Source of the DNA: Pirellulaceae bacterium
GTDB lineage: Bacteria; Planctomycetota; Planctomycetia; Pirellulales; Pirellulaceae
Assembly: GCA_018402565.1 (NCBI GenBank)
Contig: JAGYIQ010000002.1
Location: forward strand, 868,001 to 932,000
Length of the DNA stretch: 64,000 bases
Direction of reading: 5' to 3'
This document shows positions 62,183 through 64,000 of the stretch, one piece after another. A model generated the notes under the pieces. It was not told the DNA's origin, made no database searches, and saw only the letters and a program-made list of their open reading frames with translations. A program made the position numbers and the translations under genes. Each line of letters starts with the position of its first letter. The first letter of the stretch is position 1.

Positions 62183-63535
62183 TAACCGCGAGAGATGGGA
62201 AGGACGGAGAGAAAGACAGCAGTTGCCCAGTTTTCTCTGCGTACTTCCCCCCTCTGCGGTGTTCCGTTTTCGGGCCAGCAGGAAATTTGAACCGCGAGAG
62301 ATCGGAAGGACGCAGAGCAAGACTAGCGGTGGCCCGGTTTTCTCTGCACTTCCCCCTCTGCGGTGCTCCGTTTTCGGGCCAGCAGAAAACTTGAACCGCG
62401 AGAGATGGGAAGGACGCAGAGAAAGACAGCAGTTGCCCGGTTTTCTCTGCGCACTTCCCCCCTCTGCGGTGTTCCGTTTTCGGGCCAGCAGGAAATTTTA
62501 ACCGCGAGAGATGGGAAGGACGGAGAGGAAGACAGCAGTTGCCCAGTTTTCTCTGCGTACTTCCCCCCTCTGCGGTGCTCCTCCTTCCGGCTGGCAGGAA
62601 ATTTGAACCGCGAGAGATGGGAAGGACGCAGAGAAAGACAGCAGTTGCCCAGTTTTCTCTGCGTACTTCCCCCCTCTGCGGTGCTCCTCCTTCCGGCTGG
62701 CAGGAAATTTGAACCGCGAGAGATGGGAAGGACGCAGAGAAAGACAGCGGTTGCCCGGTGTTCTCTGCGCACTTCCCCCCTCTGCGGTGCTCCGTTTTCG
62801 GGCCAGCAGAAAACTTGAACCGCGAGAGATGGGAAGGACGCAGAGGAAGACAGCAGTTGCCCGGTTTTCTCTGCGTACTTCCCCCCTCTGCGGTGTTCCG
62901 TTTTCGGGCCAGCAGGAAATTTTAACCGCGAGAGATGGGAAGGACGGAGAGAAAGACCGCAGTTGCCCGGTGTTCTCTGCGCACTTCCCCCCTCTGCGGT
63001 GCTCCGTTTTCGGGCCAGCAGGAAATTTGAACCGCGAGAGATGGGAAGGTCGCAGAGGAAGGCAGCGGTTGCCCGGTATTCTCTGCGTACTTCCTCCCTC
63101 TGCGGTTCTCCTCCTTCGGGCCAGCAGGAAATTTGAACCGCGAGTGACCGGAAGGACGCAGAGGAAGACAGCAGTTGCCCGGTATTGTCTGCGTACTTCC
63201 CCCCCTCTGCGGTGCTCCTCCTTCCGGCTGGCAGGAAATTTGAACCGCGAGAGATCGGAAGGACGCAGAGGAAGACAGCGGTGGCCCGGTATTCTCTGCG
63301 TACTTCCCCCTCTGCGGTGTTCCGTTTTCGGGCCAGCAGGAAATTTGAACCGCGAGAGATGGGAAGGACGCAGAGGAAGACAGCGGTGGCCCGGTATTCT
63401 CTGCGTACTTCCCCCCTCTGCGGTGTTCCGTTTTCGGGCCAGCAGAAAATTTGAACCGCGAGAGATGGGAAGGACGCAGAGGAAGACAGCAGTGGCCCGG
63501 TTTTCTCTGCGCACTTCCCCTCTCTGCGGTGTTGA
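62183..63535. repeat. Array of 13 palindromic repeat units (about 105 bp each)
   Basis: Units start with AACCGCGAGAG at about 62183, 62290, 62393, 62500, 62606, 62711, 62817, 62924, 63029, 63135, 63242, 63347 and 63453. Each has GGGAAGGACGCAGAG and, after a short centre, CTCTGCG(T/C)ACTTCCC and CTCTGCGGT, so it can fold as one long hairpin. It ends with a spacer TGTTCCGTTTTCGGGCC or TGCTCCTCCTTCCGGCTGG. There are no unique spacers, so it is not CRISPR. Long open frames on both strands are a by-product of the repeat. Spacer types alternate in a pattern that suggests duplication of pairs or blocks. Confidence 0.93.
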
Positions 63536-63647
63536 TTTTTCCAGACATGCTCGCGAATGGGCCATCCGACTCAAGGAAATCTCGCGAAAACAGGGCGTTT
63601 CCGACTCAATCGAAATGCTTGACGCATTCCGCTACGGAAAAATCAAC
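63531..63647 (+). repeat. TTGATTTTTCC element with inverted ends and a conserved peptide
   Basis: The left end GTTGATTTTTCC and right end GGAAAAATCAAC are perfect inverses. The interior codes on the plus strand for SRHAREWAIRLKEISRKQG and IEMLDAFRYGKIN, matching the minus-strand peptide at 8640-8757. It closes the array on its right side. Confidence 0.75.
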
Positions 63648-63697
63648 CAGCCCCAAGCGTCCAGGGGGATCGCCAGACCGTGGTGATTGGGCCAAAC

Positions 63698-64000
63698 TTA
63701 CTGAGCGGCCGCCAGTTGGTCGGCGACCAGGAACGCGATCTCCATTGCCTGCTCGTGGTTCAAACGGGGGTCCACCACACTCTTGTAGGCCCGGCCCAGA
63801 TCGGTGGCCGTCAAGCCACGGGCTCCACCCACACACTCGGTCACGTTGTCGCCGGTGAGCTCCAAATGGATGCCGCCGAGAATCGACCCGGCACCGCGAT
63901 GGATGGCAAAGGCCTCGGTGATCTCACGCACGATCGTGTCGTAGTTCCGCGTCTTGACGCCGTCGGCCGTCGAAATCGTGTTGCCGTGCATCGGGTCGCA
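63698..64000 (-). CDS. Class II DAHP synthase (3-deoxy-7-phosphoheptulonate synthase), C-terminal part
   Basis: The minus frame enters at the right edge (CDP-MHGNTIS) and ends at the TAA at 63698. The segment DPMHGNTIS, GVKTRNYDTIVREI, LGGIHLELTGDNVTECVGGA and DPRLNHEQAMEIAFLVADQL is the conserved C-terminal metal and phosphate region of type II DAHP synthases. The enzyme condenses phosphoenolpyruvate and erythrose 4-phosphate at the start of aromatic amino acid synthesis. The start codon and N-terminal two thirds lie outside the window. Confidence 0.94.
   Translation of the reverse strand, partial: CDPMHGNTISTADGVKTRNYDTIVREITEAFAIHRGAGSILGGIHLELTGDNVTECVGGARGLTATDLGRAYKSVVDPRLNHEQAMEIAFLVADQLAAAQ

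Noticed and set aside
62183-63535. CRISPR array
   Set aside because: The intervals between repeats are themselves repeated, with no unique spacers, and no cas genes are present.
62498-63686. Open frames of 325 and 358 codons on both strands of the array
   Set aside because: They consist of the translated repeat unit. Both strands and several frames stay open because the unit lacks stops, and unit lengths (103-107 bp) are not always multiples of three.

Overview
The window looks like a chromosomal segment of a planctomycete, probably of the Pirellulaceae type. The grounds are two DUF1559 'FTLVE'-type prepilin-like genes, two ECF sigma factors each paired with a large membrane-anchored Ser/Thr kinase, a third kinase, a multihaem cytochrome c coupled to a propeller-like protein, a DUF1080 protein, a PEP-CTERM protein, a type II glutamine synthetase, and many dispersed GAGTAC-type and palindromic repeats. 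No tRNA or rRNA gene was recognised. The identification rests on gene content only.

Layout. 1-6.5 kb is a light-damage/flavin cluster: a photolyase-like gene running off the left edge, then DUF2256 - cryptochrome/photolyase - SDR - small protein - FAD oxidoreductase, with a convergent fatty acid desaturase. 6.9-8.5 kb is a secreted PQQ-type propeller protein. 9.1-12 kb holds three exported proteins of unusual composition. 12-17.2 kb is a mobile-element graveyard. An intact IS66 element sits in the 3' end of an AraC-type regulator, with a 9-bp direct repeat on both sides. A frameshifted IS91-type transposase follows, then a deleted copy of the PQQ gene. 17.3-20.5 kb has a small lipoprotein whose metal-binding motif carries an in-frame TGA followed by a SECIS-like hairpin, then PEP-CTERM, lipoprotein and DUF1559 genes. 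20.6-26.1 kb has a sigma factor, a kinase-TPR protein and a metallopeptidase/ThuA fusion. 26.1-26.9 kb is an RHH-GNAT toxin-antitoxin pair. 27-31.3 kb is a six-haem cytochrome and its partner.

32-37.3 kb is a sigma factor and a giant kinase, separated by a mobile repeat. 37.4-39.1 kb is a DUF262/DUF1524 nuclease-like gene of possible defence function. 39.3-46.1 kb holds DUF1080, cardiolipin synthase, an unknown protein, a Gfo/Idh/MocA oxidoreductase and a kinase. 46.4-51.8 kb is core metabolism (glutamine synthetase II, Ndk, 2-oxoacid:ferredoxin oxidoreductase). The alpha-subunit gene of the last is broken by about 70 bp resembling the 5' end of a GDP-fucose synthase gene. 52.3-56.6 kb has DUF1559, two membrane proteins, an HPS/KGPDC-family enzyme and a Zn alcohol dehydrogenase. 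56.9-61.3 kb is an Hsp90-like ATPase translationally coupled to TPR proteins. 62.2-63.5 kb is a 13-unit array of palindromic repeats, and a class II DAHP synthase runs off the right edge.

The observations most worth following are the candidate selenocysteine HMA lipoprotein (17326-17718), the chimeric break in korA (about 49846-49913), the IS66-split AraC gene, the family of 161-bp repeats with terminal inverted repeats, and the palindromic array with apparent compensatory changes.
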